Shown here: positions 62,152 to 64,000 of the stretch, piece after piece | How the letters are laid out: every line of letters starts with the position of its first letter | Position numbering within the stretch: the first letter of the stretch is position 1 | Assembly: GCF_902498185.1 (NCBI RefSeq) | Contig: NZ_CABVIX010000006.1 | Span: 62,001 to 126,000 of the forward strand | Direction: 5' to 3' | Origin: Pseudomonas fluorescens | GTDB taxonomy: Bacteria > Pseudomonadota > Gammaproteobacteria > Pseudomonadales > Pseudomonadaceae | Length of the DNA stretch: 64,000 bases | Translations under genes and position numbers: made by a program | Notes under the pieces: generated by a model | Database searches by the model: none | The model's input: the letters and a program-made list of their open reading frames with translations, nothing else | Told to the model about the DNA's origin: nothing

Positions 62152-62964
62152 GTGACCGAATACAGCGCGTTCAAGGTAGAACTGACCCAGAACATTGCCC
62201 ACGTCCAGATCGATCGTCCCGAAAAGCTCAATGCCATGAACGCGGCTTTCTGGGAGGAAATAGGCGCGATCTTCCATTGGATCGACGACACCGATGCCGT
62301 GCGGGTAGTGGTCTTGAGTGGTGCAGGTCAGCATTTTTCCGCAGGCATCGACCTGGCGCTGCTGGCCTCGCTGGCCAGCCAGCTGGAACAGGACGTGGGC
62401 CGCAGCGCCCGCTCATTGCGGCGTACAATCCTGCGCCTGCAGTCGTGCATCAATGCCGTCGACAACTGCCGCAAGCCGGTGCTGGCAGCGATCCAGGGCT
62501 ATTGCATCGGCGGCGCTATCGATCTGGTTTCGGCCTGCGACATGCGCTACTGCAGCAGCAACGCGCAATTTTCCATCAAGGAGATCGACATGGGCATGGC
62601 TGCGGATATCGGTACCCTGCAGCGGCTGCCGCGAATCATTGGCGATGGCATCCTGCGGGAGCTGGCCTACACCGGCCGCACGGTCCATGCTTCCGAAGCC
62701 CAGGCCATCGGCCTGGTCAACCGCGTCTACGACGACCAGGCCTCGCTGCTTGATGGAGTCTTTGCCATCGCGGCCGAAATTGCGACAAAATCGCCAATTG
62801 CCGTGGCCGGCACCAAGCAGATGCTCGGCTACATGCGCGACCACACTGTGGACGATGGCCTGGAATACATCGCCACCTGGAATGCCGCCATGCTGCAGTC
62901 CGAAGATCTGCGCGTCGCCATGGCGGCGCACATGAGCAAACAGAAACCCGAGTTCGCCGACTGA
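62152..62964 (+). CDS. Crotonase-family delta(3,5)-delta(2,4)-dienoyl-CoA isomerase-like protein
   Basis: 270 residues. The crotonase start is VQIDRPEKLNAMNAAFWEE, the first oxyanion loop SGAGQHFSAGIDLALL, and the second AIQGYCIGGAIDLVSACDMRYCSSNAQFSIKEIDMGMAADIGTLQRLP. The acidic residues in KEIDMGMAADIGTLQRLP, not hydratase glutamates, match the dienoyl-CoA isomerase subgroup (ECH1-like), used for unsaturated fatty acids with odd-numbered double bonds. The start is GTG with CAGGAG 8 nt upstream. It is followed 33 bp later by nudC. Confidence 0.88.
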   Translation: MTEYSAFKVELTQNIAHVQIDRPEKLNAMNAAFWEEIGAIFHWIDDTDAVRVVVLSGAGQHFSAGIDLALLASLASQLEQDVGRSARSLRRTILRLQSCINAVDNCRKPVLAAIQGYCIGGAIDLVSACDMRYCSSNAQFSIKEIDMGMAADIGTLQRLPRIIGDGILRELAYTGRTVHASEAQAIGLVNRVYDDQASLLDGVFAIAAEIATKSPIAVAGTKQMLGYMRDHTVDDGLEYIATWNAAMLQSEDLRVAMAAHMSKQKPEFAD

Positions 62965-62997
62965 CCTGCAGCGGCGGGCGCGCCAAGGACCCCGATC

Positions 62998-63828
62998 ATG
63001 TCAGCACGCTGGAGCACCGCAGTACTCGACCCGCAGCTCACTGGAGGCTGGGCCGTGGCCCGTAGCCCCGAAGGGTTCCTGGCGGATGACAATGGCGCGC
63101 TGTTCCCCCGCGACTGGCTAAAGCGCCAGGACCTGGACGTGCTGTGCGAACACGGCATCGGCCACTACGACGGCGAACCTGTGTTCCTGCTCGAGCTGCG
63201 CGCGCCCGGGTCGGTGCCCGGCTGCAGTTGGCGCGGCCTGCGCTCGTTCATGCTCGAAGGCGATTTCGATACCTACAAGATACTCGGCTACGCGGCGCAG
63301 ATCGGTACCTGGGCCCGCGAGCACCGGTTCTGTGGCAGTTGCGGCCAGGCCATGAGCCAGATCCGTTGGGAGCGGGCGATGTACTGCGCGGCGTGCGAGC
63401 TGCGCAGCTACCCGCGGATCTCGCCGAGCATGATCGTGCTGGTGACCCGTGGCGACGAGATCCTGCTGGCGCGCTCGCCGCGATTCGTGGCAGGGGTGTA
63501 CAGCACCCTGGCCGGTTTCGCCGAACCGGGCGAATCGGCCGAGGACTGCCTGGTGCGCGAAGTACGCGAGGAGGTGGCGGTCGAAGTCAGCAATATCCAG
63601 TATGTCGGCAGCCAATGCTGGCCGTTCCCGCATTCGATGATGCTGGGTTTTCACGCCGAATACGCGGGCGGGGAGATCGTCATGCAGCCGGACGAGATCG
63701 AGGATGCGCGGTGGTTCAACGTGCACGCCCTGCCACCGCTGCCGGCCGGGCGCTCGATCGCACGCTACCTGATCGATCTGTATGTGGCGCGCCGGCTAGG
63801 CCTGGCCGAACCAGTGCTGCCACGCTAG
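62998..63828 (+). CDS. nudC: NADH pyrophosphatase / RNA decapping hydrolase
   Basis: 276 residues. An N-terminal domain is followed by a zinc ribbon (CGSCGQ and CAACE). The Nudix box is complete, [23 protein letters not shown], and the NudC signature [14 protein letters not shown] follows. The enzyme cleaves NADH to NMNH and AMP and removes NAD caps from RNA 5' ends. AAGGA stands 9 nt before the ATG. Its last 33 bp overlap the end of the convergent permease gene. Confidence 0.93.
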   Translation: MSARWSTAVLDPQLTGGWAVARSPEGFLADDNGALFPRDWLKRQDLDVLCEHGIGHYDGEPVFLLELRAPGSVPGCSWRGLRSFMLEGDFDTYKILGYAAQIGTWAREHRFCGSCGQAMSQIRWERAMYCAACELRSYPRISPSMIVLVTRGDEILLARSPRFVAGVYSTLAGFAEPGESAEDCLVREVREEVAVEVSNIQYVGSQCWPFPHSMMLGFHAEYAGGEIVMQPDEIEDARWFNVHALPPLPAGRSIARYLIDLYVARRLGLAEPVLPR

Positions 63829-64000
63829 GCGCACGGTCAGCGCCAGCACCACGGTAATGAACACAGGGCGGATGAACTTGCTGCCGCCGCTGATTGCCGT
63901 GCGCGCGCCAAGGTAGGCGCCCACCATCAAGGCCGAACCCATCGCCAGGCCGACCAGCCAGTCGACCTGGCCCGCGAAGATGAACACCGAAAGCGACGCG
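63796..64000 (-). CDS. C-terminal part of a TSUP (TauE/SafE) family permease (partial)
   Basis: The gene enters from the right edge; only the last 67 codons or so are visible. They show two hydrophobic helices with the family-typical glycine-rich turn ([28 protein letters not shown], then [18 protein letters not shown]) and the short tail HWFGQA. TSUP proteins move sulfite, sulfonates or related organic anions. The 3' end overlaps nudC tail-to-tail by 33 bp. The substrate cannot be inferred. Confidence 0.8.
   Translation of the reverse strand, partial: ASLSVFIFAGQVDWLVGLAMGSALMVGAYLGARTAISGGSKFIRPVFITVVLALTVRLAWQHWFGQA

Overview
The window is chromosomal DNA of a high-GC gammaproteobacterium, almost certainly a fluorescent Pseudomonas close to the P. 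putida group. The evidence is a PrrF-type iron-regulated sRNA, Pseudomonas-restricted small proteins (DUF2388 and DUF6124/DUF3077-like), a FecI/FecR/TonB-receptor cell-surface signalling set, REP-like hairpins, and a glgE, treS-mak, glgB / glgA, treZ, malQ, treY, glgX / gnd, zwf layout that I recall as typical of P. putida. No phage, plasmid backbone, rRNA, tRNA or CRISPR array was seen. The only clear mobile-element trace is a decayed tnpB with its transposon right end near 36 kb.

Layout. 0-3.6 kb: the N-terminus of an ion-channel-like membrane protein, a 59-residue small protein, a Fur-box-preceded TonB siderophore receptor and a DUF2388 protein. 3.7-11.3 kb: a UvrA2-type ATPase, then an iron-signalling operon (ECF sigma, FecR anti-sigma, ferrichrome-type receptor, periplasmic esterase). 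11.3-14.8 kb: a GNAT acetyltransferase, a PepSY protein and the two-gene carboxynorspermidine pathway. 14.8-19.9 kb: a light-sensing operon of bacteriophytochrome kinase, single-domain response regulator and hybrid kinase. 20.1-26.5 kb: diverging from it, a seven-gene Csu-type (archaic) chaperone-usher pilus operon. 26.5-29.8 kb: an M14 carboxypeptidase, a sigma-region-4/FecR-N chimera, the PrrF sRNA with its Fur box, a small DUF6124-like protein and a LexA/CI-like repressor whose protease dyad is mutated. 29.8-35.4 kb: the leucine/isovalerate operon liuABCD. 35.5-36.2 kb: the tnpB relic, whose end supplies the C-terminus of a proline-rich small protein. 36.3-57 kb: two groups for alpha-glucan and trehalose, glgE/treS-mak/glgB on plus and glgA/treZ/malQ/treY/DUF2934/glgX plus an EEP-family gene on minus, with an autotransporter-type barrel between them. 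57.4-64 kb: a short coiled-coil protein, gnd-zwf-GH15 glucoamylase, a dienoyl-CoA isomerase, nudC and the C-terminus of a TSUP permease.

How it works together. The central block is an almost complete cycle between alpha-glucan and trehalose. TreY/TreZ make trehalose from glucan. TreS with the fused maltokinase makes maltose-1-phosphate, GlgE polymerises it, and GlgB, GlgX, MalQ and GlgA branch, trim and extend. No glgC or glgP is present here. The adjoining gnd-zwf-GH15 operon links glucose release to the oxidative pentose phosphate route. Iron control recurs at three places: the Fur box at 3.1 kb, the fecIR system at 10-11 kb, and PrrF with a second Fur-like site at 28.3-28.6 kb.

Most interesting items: the dyad-dead S24 repressor, the one-piece sigma4/FecR-N protein beside PrrF, the bacteriophytochrome operon divergent from a Csu pilus without a visible heme oxygenase gene, tiny SD-preceded minicistrons whose stops overlap the starts of pilus genes, and the tnpB relic that rewrote the end of a neighbouring gene.
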